Source of the DNA: JAGNZR01 sp051648365
Lineage (GTDB): Bacteria; Fusobacteriota; Fusobacteriia; Fusobacteriales; Fusobacteriaceae
NCBI GenBank assembly: GCA_051648365.1
Contig: JBOFEZ010000051.1
Span: 1-24,245 of the forward strand
DNA: 24,245 nt
Direction of reading: 5' to 3'
The translations under genes were made by a program, and so were the position numbers. Shown piece by piece: positions 1-7,049 of this stretch. Under the pieces are notes generated by a model. It ran no database searches, was not told where the DNA came from, and saw only the letters and a list, made by a program, of their open reading frames with translations. Every line of letters begins with the position of its first letter. The stretch's first letter is position 1.

Positions 1-38
1 CCTAAGTCTGGTGCGTCTGCCAATTCCGCCACCCTCGC
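1..38 (-). tRNA. tRNA-Leu(UAG), partial at left window edge
   Basis: The reverse strand reads a tRNA 5' half beginning GCGAGGGTGGCGGAATTGGC, the typical acceptor and D-arm of bacterial tRNA-Leu. The window ends inside the anticodon loop, just after CTTAGG, so the anticodon reads UAG. The variable arm, T arm and 3' end lie outside. It is the last of three tRNAs read leftward from the promoter at 235-263. Confidence 0.9.
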
Positions 39-45
39 AATTTAG

Positions 46-121
<76 letters not shown>

Positions 122-145
122 ATATTATTTTGTTTTGAATTTTGA

Positions 146-222
146 TGGCGGGAGTGACGAGGCTCGAACTCGCGACCTCATGCGTGACAGGCATGCGCTC
201 TAACCAACTGAGCTACACCCCC
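146..222 (-). tRNA. tRNA-Asp(GUC)
   Basis: A 77-nt cloverleaf on the reverse strand, with acceptor GGGGGTG, anticodon stem CATGC/GCATG around loop CTGTCAC (anticodon GUC), T-loop TTCGAGC and an encoded CCA. It is the promoter-proximal tRNA of the Asp-Thr-Leu cluster. Confidence 0.96.
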
Positions 223-234
223 AAAACCAAAGAA

Positions 235-263
235 ATTTTACCATATATTACTCTGTTTGTCAA
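235..263 (-). promoter_or_regulatory. Promoter of the Asp-Thr-Leu tRNA cluster
   Basis: On the reverse strand a perfect -35 TTGACA (263-258) is followed by a 17-nt spacer and -10 TAAAAT (240-235), with an upstream TG extension. The expected start lies a few bases before the tRNA-Asp 5' end at 222. Confidence 0.85.
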
Positions 264-298
264 TTTTTTTATAATTCTATTTATTTTTTTGTAATTTT

Positions 299-327
299 TT
301 GACTTGCCTAAATAAAGTTGTTATACT
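299..327 (+). promoter_or_regulatory. Promoter of pepD
   Basis: TTGACT (299-304), 17-nt spacer, TATACT (322-327), both five of six to sigma-70 consensus. It is back to back with the tRNA promoter. The ribosome binding site AGGGAGG (353-359) is 7 nt before the pepD ATG. Confidence 0.85.
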
Positions 328-366
328 TTCAGTAGGTTCATATAAATTTATTAGGGAGGCTACAAA

Positions 367-1821
367 ATGAGTGTTTTAAAAAATCTTCAGCCTGAAAAAG
401 TTATGTATTATTTTCAGGAACTAAGTTCTATCCCCAGGGCTTCAAAAAACGAAAAAGAAGTCAGTAACTGGTTACTTCACTGGGCAAAAGATAAAAATTT
501 TTCAGTTATTCAGGATGAATTTTTAAATATAATAATTAAGAAGCCCGCTACAAAGGGGTATGAATCTATTCCTACTCTTATAATACAGGGGCATATGGAT
601 ATGGTCTGTGAAAAAAATAGTAATACTTCTCACGATTTTAATAATGAAGGGATTAAACTTCAGATTCAGGGAGACCTTATCAAAGGAACAGGCACAACTT
701 TAGGAGCCGATAACGGGATAGCAGTTGCCTTTGCTTTAGCTCTTTTAGATTCCGAACTTCCTCATCCTGCTCTCGAAGTTCTTATTACTTCAGATGAAGA
801 GATGGGTATGACAGGAGCACTTAATTTAGATGGTTCCCTTCTTTCTGGAAAACTTATGATTAATTTAGACACTGAAGACGAAGGAGAGATTTATGTCAGC
901 TGTGCAGGCGGAGCTAGAGGGGAGATTGAAATTCCTGTTCATTGGGATATTCTTCCTGAACTTTCCCCTGGTTATCTCCTTAAGATAAGAGGACTTCAGG
1001 GAGGTCACTCAGGTGCAGATATTCATGAGCAAAGAGCTAATGCAAACAAACTGCTAGGGAGAGTATTGAAAAGACTAAGTATTCATATGGAATACTCAGT
1101 TGGATATATCTGTGGCGGTGCTAAAGATAATGCTATTCCACGGGAAGCTGAAGCATCTCTTTTAGTTAAAAAAGATAAAATAGAAAAACTCCAAGAACTT
1201 ATAAAAGAAATAGAAACTACTTTCAAGGACGAGTATAGAATTTCCGACCCCGAAGTTAGAGTAGAATTAGAAAAAATCGCATTAAGCAAAGTCATGGACA
1301 GAGATTCTTTTAAAAAAGTTTTGAACACTCTTCTTCTTCATCCTAACGGAATCAACACCTGGAGTCTGGATATTTCTAATTTAGTTGAAAGCTCCCTGAA
1401 TCTTGGAGTAATTATCCAAAATGAAAATTCTATTATTCTAAAAAGTGCTATTAGAGGTTCTGTAGAAAGTAGAAAATTCGAGATTATTACAGGATTAGAA
1501 ACTCTTTCAGACCTTGTAGGTGCTAATTTTACACACAACTCGCATTACCCGGCATGGAAATATAATCCTAATTCGAAATTGAGGACTGCTTTTTTGGAAA
1601 TCTATAAAAATATAACAGGAAAACCAGCAGGGGTTAAGGCTATTCATGCTGGATTAGAATGTGGAGTACTTTCAGAAAAAATTCCAGGAGTAGATATTAT
1701 CTCTTTCGGTCCTAATATCAGAGGAGCACATACACCAGAGGAAAGTGTAAGCATTACCTCTATCCAGAACACTTGGAATTATTTTATAAAAGGTGTGGAA
1801 TCTTTAAAAAATTACTATTAA
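367..1821 (+). CDS. pepD: PepD-type aminoacyl-histidine (Xaa-His) dipeptidase, M20C
   Basis: Cytosolic zinc dipeptidase that cleaves Xaa-His and other dipeptides. The 484-aa length matches the PepD (beta-alanyl-histidine dipeptidase) family. Visible M20 metal-site motifs are QGHMDMV (H76, D78), GADNG (D115), SDEEMG with the catalytic and metal glutamates E144/E145, LDTED (D168), and a C-terminal H455 in GAHTPEES. A lid/dimerisation domain with GGHSG (about 212-216) sits between the catalytic halves. The ATG at 367 follows a strong AGGGAGG site. The gene for an iron-type alcohol dehydrogenase begins 28 bp downstream without a terminator, so the two are probably cotranscribed. The pairing suggests peptide scavenging feeding amino-acid fermentation (inference). 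Family assignment is firm; exact peptide preference is not shown by sequence. Confidence 0.95.
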   Translation: MSVLKNLQPEKVMYYFQELSSIPRASKNEKEVSNWLLHWAKDKNFSVIQDEFLNIIIKKPATKGYESIPTLIIQGHMDMVCEKNSNTSHDFNNEGIKLQIQGDLIKGTGTTLGADNGIAVAFALALLDSELPHPALEVLITSDEEMGMTGALNLDGSLLSGKLMINLDTEDEGEIYVSCAGGARGEIEIPVHWDILPELSPGYLLKIRGLQGGHSGADIHEQRANANKLLGRVLKRLSIHMEYSVGYICGGAKDNAIPREAEASLLVKKDKIEKLQELIKEIETTFKDEYRISDPEVRVELEKIALSKVMDRDSFKKVLNTLLLHPNGINTWSLDISNLVESSLNLGVIIQNENSIILKSAIRGSVESRKFEIITGLETLSDLVGANFTHNSHYPAWKYNPNSKLRTAFLEIYKNITGKPAGVKAIHAGLECGVLSEKIPGVDIISFGPNIRGAHTPEESVSITSIQNTWNYFIKGVESLKNYY

Positions 1822-1849
1822 GAAAACTTTTAAATCAGAGGAGAATCTT

Positions 1850-3019
1850 ATGGAAAATTTTAAATTTCAAAATAAAACAGAGATAATTTTTGGAAAAGAA
1901 ACAGAATATGAAGCTATTAAAGAAACCTTAAAGTACGGAAAAAAAGTCTTACTACACTATGGTGGTGGGAGCATTAAAACCTCTGGATTACATGATAAAA
2001 TATTTTTAGGTCTCCGAAAAGAGGGGGCTGAAGTTTATGAACTGGGAGGTGTCAAACCTAATCCTAGACTAGGTCTTGTTAGAGAAGGGATAAAAGTTTG
2101 TAATGAAAATGGAATCGAGGTTATTCTTGCTGTCGGTGGAGGTTCTGTTATAGATTCTGCTAAAGCTATTGCCGCCGGAGTAAAATATAGCGGTGATGTA
2201 TGGGACTTTTTCGAAAAAAAAGCAGTAGTAGAAGATGCTCTTCCTATCGGTGTTGTTTTAACAATTCCCGCAGCAGGAAGCGAATCTAGTACTGGGAGTG
2301 TTATAACAAATGAAGACGGATGGTTCAAAAAATCTTTCGGTGGTATCTCTATTAGACCTAAATTTGCTGTAATGAATCCTGAGTTAACTTATACACTGCC
2401 ACCTTACCAAACAGCAGCTGGAGCAGTAGATATGATTGCCCATATCCACGAAAGATATTTTACAACAGTTAAAAACGTTGAATTTACCGATAGATTATGC
2501 GAGGGAACTATCAGAACAATAATCAACAACACCCCAATGGCTCTATCTAATCCTAATAGTTACACTGCAAGAGCTGAACTTATGTGGGCTTCTACCTTTG
2601 CCCATAACGGTTTTTTAGATACAGGTCGGATAGCTGATTGGGCTTCTCACAATATAGAGCATGAACTTAGCGGAATCTACGATATCACACATGGAGCAGG
2701 TCTTGCAATAATTATGCCTGCATGGATGAAGTATGTCTATAAAGTTGATAAAGATAGATTTATGCAATATGCTAATAGGGTATGGGATGTAGAATATGAT
2801 CTTGAAAATACTGATAGAATGATTTTAGAAGGAATTTATAGAATGGAGCAGTTTTTCAAACGAATAGGCATGCCTGTAACTTTGAAAGAAGCAGGAATAG
2901 AATGTACAGAAGAAAGACTGATTGAGATGGCTGAAAAAGCTACAACTTCTGGGCTTATCGGAAATTTTAAAAAACTTGGTGTCAAAAATATTGTAGAAAT
3001 TTATAAATTGGCGAAATAA
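1850..3019 (+). CDS. Iron-containing alcohol dehydrogenase (butanol dehydrogenase / YqhD-like)
   Basis: NAD(P)H-dependent type III alcohol dehydrogenase that interconverts aldehydes and primary alcohols. At 389 aa it matches the YqhD/BdhA subgroup. The N-terminal Rossmann-like domain carries GGGSVIDSAK (96-105) for nucleotide and PAAGSESS near 140-147. The helical domain has a complete metal site: D194 and H198 in VDMIAHIH, H267 in ASHNIEHE, and H281 in ITHGAG, the same spacing as in YqhD. The AGAGGAG site at 1837-1843 is 6 nt before the ATG. It is the second gene after pepD and ends at a strong hairpin. A role in disposing of reducing equivalents or detoxifying aldehydes during fermentation is inferred. 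NADH versus NADPH use cannot be decided here. Confidence 0.92.
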   Translation: MENFKFQNKTEIIFGKETEYEAIKETLKYGKKVLLHYGGGSIKTSGLHDKIFLGLRKEGAEVYELGGVKPNPRLGLVREGIKVCNENGIEVILAVGGGSVIDSAKAIAAGVKYSGDVWDFFEKKAVVEDALPIGVVLTIPAAGSESSTGSVITNEDGWFKKSFGGISIRPKFAVMNPELTYTLPPYQTAAGAVDMIAHIHERYFTTVKNVEFTDRLCEGTIRTIINNTPMALSNPNSYTARAELMWASTFAHNGFLDTGRIADWASHNIEHELSGIYDITHGAGLAIIMPAWMKYVYKVDKDRFMQYANRVWDVEYDLENTDRMILEGIYRMEQFFKRIGMPVTLKEAGIECTEERLIEMAEKATTSGLIGNFKKLGVKNIVEIYKLAK

Positions 3020-3021
3020 AA

Positions 3022-3049
3022 GAGAAAGCAGTCGAAAGGCTGCTTTCTC
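3022..3049 (+). terminator. Terminator shared by convergent genes
   Basis: GAGAAAGCAG (3022-3031) pairs with CTGCTTTCTC (3040-3049), and an inner T·G and C-G extend the stem to 12 bp around a GAAA tetraloop. On the plus strand the tail is ATATTTTC; on the minus strand it is TTTTATTT, so it can act both ways. The stop codon of the minus-strand gene (3048-3050) is part of the stem. Confidence 0.85.
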
Positions 3050-3911
3050 ATATTTTCATCCCTAAAAATATCTGAGCCAAATATCCAACAGCGAAACTTA
3101 TGAAGGCTACAGACAATACTATAATAGTCATTCTAGAGAATTTTTCCCAAAGTTTTCCTTCGGTAGTTATCGCTATGTAATAATTAAAAATAAACACTAA
3201 AAAAATATCGACACTTACTGTTAAACCCAAGGAAAAAAAACGATTTATTTCAAAAAAATATGGTGAAACAAGCAAAGTAACAGCAATTATGTAGGCTATC
3301 CCTGTATAAACAGCAGCTTTATTGCAATTCAGATGACTTTTGAGATCTTCTTTTATAGCCATATACTCAGCTATGGACATGGACAGAGCTGCAGCAATTC
3401 CGGTTATCATGCCAATAACACCTATTGCTCTCGTATTTTGAATAGCTAGAGTGTAACCAGCCAGAGCTCCACTAAATTCCACTAGAGCATCGTTCATTCC
3501 AAGTAAAATTGCACTCACGTACAATAATTTTTCATCATAGAGTCTATTGATAACTTCTTTTTCCATATCATTTTCTAAAAAGAGTTCCGGAATAGGAATA
3601 TTATTCTTTTTATACAAATAAATTATCTTTTCTTTCACATTATTTTCTTTTTTTTCTACGTATTTTATAACAAATCTTATCCCTAAAATTCTGCCTAATC
3701 TAATGAGAAAGTTTAAATATATTTTTGAAATTTCACATCCCGAGCCTAATATTTTTGTAAGTTCTTTGTAATGTCTTTTTTCAATAATAGAAAGTTCATC
3801 AAGAAGGGATCTGTTTTCCCTATTCTTTTCATTTCTTGAAAATCCAATATAAAGATTCCAATGAAGCTTCTCTAGAGCTTGGTATTTTTTTATCTCTTTT
3901 TCAGCAATCAT
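3048..3911 (-). CDS. VIT1/CCC1-family iron/manganese transporter with ferritin-like N-terminal domain
   Basis: A 287-aa inner-membrane protein. Residues about 1-100 are helical, with E14 and an EKRHYKEL segment (E44, H47) resembling the erythrin/ferritin-like domain of Er-VIT1 proteins such as MbfA. The C-terminal half is the VIT1/CCC1 transporter: it begins LLGMNDALVEFSGALAGYT, contains SMSIAEYMAIKED, and has about five hydrophobic segments. Family members export or sequester Fe2+ or Mn2+. The expected role is metal efflux or iron detoxification; the ion is not determinable. The start is supported by GGAGG 7 nt upstream of ATG. It is monocistronic, converging on the alcohol dehydrogenase gene. 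The ferritin-like half looks divergent, so metal binding there is uncertain. Confidence 0.85.
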   Translation of the reverse strand: MIAEKEIKKYQALEKLHWNLYIGFSRNEKNRENRSLLDELSIIEKRHYKELTKILGSGCEISKIYLNFLIRLGRILGIRFVIKYVEKKENNVKEKIIYLYKKNNIPIPELFLENDMEKEVINRLYDEKLLYVSAILLGMNDALVEFSGALAGYTLAIQNTRAIGVIGMITGIAAALSMSIAEYMAIKEDLKSHLNCNKAAVYTGIAYIIAVTLLVSPYFFEINRFFSLGLTVSVDIFLVFIFNYYIAITTEGKLWEKFSRMTIIVLSVAFISFAVGYLAQIFLGMKI

Positions 3912-3982
3912 AATGATGCCTCCATTACAGCACTTAATTACTCACAAAATATATTAGATTCTCTAAAGTTTTTTCCTTTATT

Positions 3983-4010
3983 TAAAAAAAAAACACCCTT
4001 AAGGATGTTT
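3983..4010 (-). terminator. Terminator of the Gly-Glu-Ala-Met tRNA cluster
   Basis: On the reverse strand AACATCC, a TTAA loop and GGGTGTT are followed by a run of T. The pair at 3996/4005 is G·U only in the minus-strand RNA and a C/A mismatch on the plus strand, so the hairpin works leftward, downstream of tRNA-Met. Confidence 0.85.
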
Positions 4011-4020
4011 GAGTTTTAAA

Positions 4021-4097
4021 TGGTGCCTAGAAAAGGATTCGAACCTTCGACCGTTCGGGTATGAACCGAATGCTCTAGCCAACTGAGCTATCTAGGC
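4021..4097 (-). tRNA. tRNA-Met(CAU), elongator type
   Basis: A 77-nt cloverleaf with acceptor GCCTAGA, anticodon stem TTCGG/CCGAA around loop TTCATAC (CAU), and an encoded CCA. The G1-C72 pair argues against initiator tRNA. The CGGTTCATACCCG anticodon arm matches Bacillus-type elongator Met; a lysidine tRNA-Ile is the main alternative. Confidence 0.92.
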
Positions 4098-4099
4098 AA

Positions 4100-4175
4100 T
4101 GGTGGAGATAAGCGGAGTCGAACCGCTGACCTACGCAGTGCAAGTGCGTTGCTCTCCCAACTGAGCTATATCCCC
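4100..4175 (-). tRNA. tRNA-Ala(UGC)
   Basis: A 76-nt cloverleaf on the reverse strand: acceptor GGGGATA, anticodon stem ACGCA/TGCGT with loop CTTGCAC (UGC), T-loop TTCGACT, encoded CCA. It is 2 nt from tRNA-Met. Confidence 0.95.
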
Positions 4176-4180
4176 AAAAG

Positions 4181-4255
4181 TGGTACCCCGTAGGGGAATT
4201 GAACCCCTGTCTACAGAGTGAAAATCTGTTGTCCTTACCACTGAACGAACGGGGC
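4181..4255 (-). tRNA. tRNA-Glu(UUC)
   Basis: A 75-nt cloverleaf on the reverse strand: acceptor GCCCCGT, anticodon stem ACAGA/TCTGT with loop TTTTCAC (UUC), T-loop TTCAATT, encoded CCA. Confidence 0.95.
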
Positions 4256-4261
4256 AAAGAT

Positions 4262-4337
<76 letters not shown>

Positions 4338-4348
4338 AGACAAGAATA

Positions 4349-4377
4349 ATAATACCACAATAATAAAAAATAGTCAA
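4349..4377 (-). promoter_or_regulatory. Promoter of the Gly-Glu-Ala-Met tRNA cluster
   Basis: Reverse-strand TTGACT (4377-4372), 17-nt spacer, TATTAT (4354-4349), 12 nt before the tRNA-Gly 5' end. No GC-rich terminator separates it from the oxidoreductase gene ending at 4403, so some read-through from that gene is possible. Confidence 0.85.
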
Positions 4378-4402
4378 CTTTTTTTTATTAAAAAATATTT
4401 TT

Positions 4403-5422
4403 TCATACTTTTTTAAGAATTTTTTTATCCACTTCTCTTACGTCTGCTGTTCCTGTAAGAAGCATGGCCTGAATCAACTGATTTTTTAATTCTCTATAAA
4501 TTTCAATAACACCTTCTTCAGCACCTCCTATAGCTCCCCATATAAGTGGCCTTCCTAAAAGTACAGCCTGTGCTCCTAGAGCAAGATACTTTAAAATATC
4601 TACCCCTTCTCGGACAGATCCATCTACAATAACAACTACTCTTTCACCTACAGCTTCAACTATATCTTCTAAAACTTCTACTGGTGCCAGCGATTGATTT
4701 AAAACTCTTCCCCCATGATTAGAAACTATAATAGCAGCCACTCCAGCTTCTGCACACATAAGAGCATCTTCTACACTGATAATTCCTTTAACTATAAATG
4801 GAAGTTTTGTGCTTTCTACTAATTCTTTTAGCTCTTCAAAAGTTTTAGGCGAGACAGGCTGTCCGAAAAGTTTCATAGTTATAAGCCCTGCTCCGTCTAT
4901 ATCCATTCCCACAGCAAAGGCGCCAGCTTCTTCGGCTATTTTTATTTTTCTTATTATCTCTGCATTTTCTCTAGGTTTTATAATAGGAATAGCTTTTCCG
5001 CCTACTTTTTTTATCATATTTATTCCATGCTCATAAGCTGTCAGATCCGCAGTATCTCCTAACATAGCAACTGTTCCTGCTTTCAATGAACCTTCTGTAA
5101 TGTATTTACAGTACTGTTCTTCACTTAAATACCCTCCCATATTATATTTGGCCCCTGTAATCGGTGCTCCTATAACTGGAAAACTTATCCTTTCTCCAAA
5201 AAATTCAGTTTCTAATTGTGGCTCTTTTACTCCGTGAATTGTTCTCATGATAAGTTTATATTTTTTAAGTTCCTCATAAGCCCTTTTAAAAGAGTCTCCA
5301 CTTCCTGCTCCGCCCATACCTGGGACTTTTCCAGCACACCAGTTCCCATTGCACTGAGGGCACAGGGCACAATATCCCTTCATTCTTTCCCTTGCTTTTT
5401 CTCTCAATTCTTTCATATCCAT
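4403..5422 (-). CDS. FMN-dependent alpha-hydroxy-acid oxidizing protein with Cys-rich N-terminus
   Basis: A 339-aa TIM-barrel flavoprotein of the lactate dehydrogenase/glycolate oxidase family, which oxidises 2-hydroxyacids such as L-lactate with FMN. Barrel motifs are K212 in IVKGI, SNHGGR (234-239) with the catalytic His236 and Arg239, VDGSVREG (266-273) and GRPLIWG (290-296) at the phosphate site. The usual RQLD after the HGG motif is RVLN here. The N-terminus carries C18, C21, C24 and C29 (CX2CX2CX4C) followed by GKVPGMGG, seen in anaerobe members of this family but not in classical LldD; it could bind Fe-S or zinc (inference). GGGGGAG lies 6 nt before ATG and an extended -10 promoter is at 5446-5454. 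Substrate and electron acceptor are unknown. Confidence 0.85.
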   Translation of the reverse strand: MDMKELREKARERMKGYCALCPQCNGNWCAGKVPGMGGAGSGDSFKRAYEELKKYKLIMRTIHGVKEPQLETEFFGERISFPVIGAPITGAKYNMGGYLSEEQYCKYITEGSLKAGTVAMLGDTADLTAYEHGINMIKKVGGKAIPIIKPRENAEIIRKIKIAEEAGAFAVGMDIDGAGLITMKLFGQPVSPKTFEELKELVESTKLPFIVKGIISVEDALMCAEAGVAAIIVSNHGGRVLNQSLAPVEVLEDIVEAVGERVVVIVDGSVREGVDILKYLALGAQAVLLGRPLIWGAIGGAEEGVIEIYRELKNQLIQAMLLTGTADVREVDKKILKKV

Positions 5423-5445
5423 AAAATCTCCCCCTTTTTTCCTAA

Positions 5446-5454
5446 ATTATAACA
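5446..5454 (-). promoter_or_regulatory. Extended -10 promoter of the FMN oxidoreductase gene
   Basis: Reverse strand TGT (5454-5452) followed by consensus TATAAT (5451-5446). No good -35 is seen at 17 nt (TAGATT), which suits an extended -10 promoter. It is 24 nt before the ATG. Confidence 0.65.
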
Positions 5455-5477
5455 ACTGGCGATAAAAAAATCTATAC

Positions 5478-5518
5478 AAAAAATAAGGATGAACCAAAAT
5501 ATAAATTCTGATTCATCC
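5478..5518 (-). terminator. Terminator of the pepV-yfcC operon
   Basis: Reverse-strand GGATGAA (5518-5512) pairs with TTCATCC (5493-5487) across an AT-rich loop, then TTATTTTTT. It begins 10 nt past the stop codon of the carrier gene. Confidence 0.8.
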
Positions 5519-5527
5519 TCCCATATC

Positions 5528-7024
5528 TTAAAACATCACTCCAACTATTAACCCTATACAAGTAGTAACAAATATTACTGCTAAGAATTTAGCCGAGAAT
5601 TTAAGCCAAGTAACATAGTTAACTCTTACAATAGCAAGTCCTCCCATTACAACTGCTGAAGCAGGAGTAATTAGGTTCATGATTCCAGAAGCTGATTGAT
5701 ACGCTGTAACCACAACAGATTTAGGAACTTCTGCAAATCCTGCAAGAGGTGCAAGTATAGGCATTGTAAGGGTTGCAAGTCCTGAAGTCGATGGAATAAG
5801 AAGTCCCATAGGCATGTAGAACAGGTAAGTTAACAGTATGAAAGGAATCTTACCTAATCCTGCAAGGGTCTTTTCTCCGAGACTTAGAACTGTAGCTGTC
5901 ATCCCTCCAGCACTCATAACTATTGTTATACCTCTTGAAACTCCAACTATAAGTGCCACTCCTAGAAGATCTCTAGCTCCTGCAACAAAAGTAGAAATAA
6001 GTTCTTTTTCATTCATTCCTGAAGACAGACCTATAACAACACTCATAACCATAAATAGCATAGTCATCTCTCCGAACCACCAATCTCCCAGCGGAACTAT
6101 TTTACCTACAAAAGTTCCAAGAACAGGAATAGCTGTAATCCAGTTTGTTATATCTTCAAATATCGTAACATTGAATTTATATGCCCAAGGAATAACTCCC
6201 ATAATCATTATTACAAAAGACATTCCGAAAAAGAAAAGTACTCTTTTTCTCTCTTTAGTTAGTTCAGGATATTCTCCTTTTTCTGCTTCTGATCCAAGGA
6301 AATGCTCAATATCAGCTTCTCTTGTTTCGTAAACTACAGATTTAGTAGGGTCTGCTTTAACTTTTTTAGCATAGTTCATCAGCATCCAGCTTACAAGCCC
6401 AACTTGAACAACCAACATAATCGCTCTCGGAACTATTCCATCTCCTATTGATATCCCTGCAAATCCCGAAGCTATACCTGTTGAAAATGGATTAACTGTG
6501 GAGTTCAAGCACCCCAGTCCTGATCCAAAAAGTATTGTTCCCATGGTAGTTACAGTATCAAATCCTGCTGCAAGCATAACAGGAGTCATAAATGCATAAA
6601 AGGCAACTGTTTCCTCTGCAAGTCCAAAAGATGTTCCTCCTAAGGCAAAAATTGTCATCATCATAGGAATAAGAAGTGTCTCTTTTCCTTCAAATTTTTT
6701 GATAAGAGCTGCTACACCTGCATCGATAGCTCCTGTCTTCATAACTATTCCTAAAAAACCTCCAATTACGAGTACAAATAGTGCTATGTCTTGAGCTTCT
6801 CCAAATCCTTTGATAGGCGCCATTAAAACTTCCCATATTCCCTGTGGATTCATTTCAGTAAGTTTATATGTTCCAGGAATAGGAACAGGTTTTGATGCTG
6901 CTGGATCCACGTATTCATAGATTCCTGCTGGTACAATCCAAGTCAGTGCTGCAACTATTCCGATAAGAGCGAATAGAATCGTGTATGCACTTGGCATGGT
7001 AAATTTTTTCTTGTTGTTTGCCAT
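5528..7024 (-). CDS. yfcC: YfcC-family carrier (DcuC/C4-dicarboxylate anaerobic carrier superfamily)
   Basis: A 498-aa inner-membrane carrier with about a dozen hydrophobic segments, opening with a short basic N-terminus and MPSAYTILFALIG. The segments LGGTSFGLAEETVAFYAF and FGSGLGCLNSTVNPFSTG and a C-terminal ASGIMNLITPASAVVMGGL are hallmarks of the YfcC group within the DcuC (PF03606) superfamily. I place the start at 7024 because GGGGAG sits just upstream; the open frame extends 19 codons further with no better site. It lies 25 nt after pepV and shares its operon, so import of a dipeptide or of an amino acid exchanged during peptide use is inferred. The substrate of YfcC proteins is not securely known; basic amino acids have been proposed. 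Confidence 0.87.
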   Translation of the reverse strand: MANNKKKFTMPSAYTILFALIGIVAALTWIVPAGIYEYVDPAASKPVPIPGTYKLTEMNPQGIWEVLMAPIKGFGEAQDIALFVLVIGGFLGIVMKTGAIDAGVAALIKKFEGKETLLIPMMMTIFALGGTSFGLAEETVAFYAFMTPVMLAAGFDTVTTMGTILFGSGLGCLNSTVNPFSTGIASGFAGISIGDGIVPRAIMLVVQVGLVSWMLMNYAKKVKADPTKSVVYETREADIEHFLGSEAEKGEYPELTKERKRVLFFFGMSFVIMIMGVIPWAYKFNVTIFEDITNWITAIPVLGTFVGKIVPLGDWWFGEMTMLFMVMSVVIGLSSGMNEKELISTFVAGARDLLGVALIVGVSRGITIVMSAGGMTATVLSLGEKTLAGLGKIPFILLTYLFYMPMGLLIPSTSGLATLTMPILAPLAGFAEVPKSVVVTAYQSASGIMNLITPASAVVMGGLAIVRVNYVTWLKFSAKFLAVIFVTTCIGLIVGVMF

Positions 7025-7049
7025 TTTTTCTCCCCTTTTTAATTTATTT

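Noticed and set aside
4021..4097. Initiator tRNA-Met
   Set aside because: The acceptor begins with a G1-C72 pair, while initiator tRNAs have an unpaired position 1-72; the arm fits an elongator.
5838..6332. 164-codon open frame on the plus strand inside the carrier gene
   Set aside because: It is antisense to a well-conserved membrane protein gene, has no promoter or ribosome binding site, and its composition mirrors the opposite frame.
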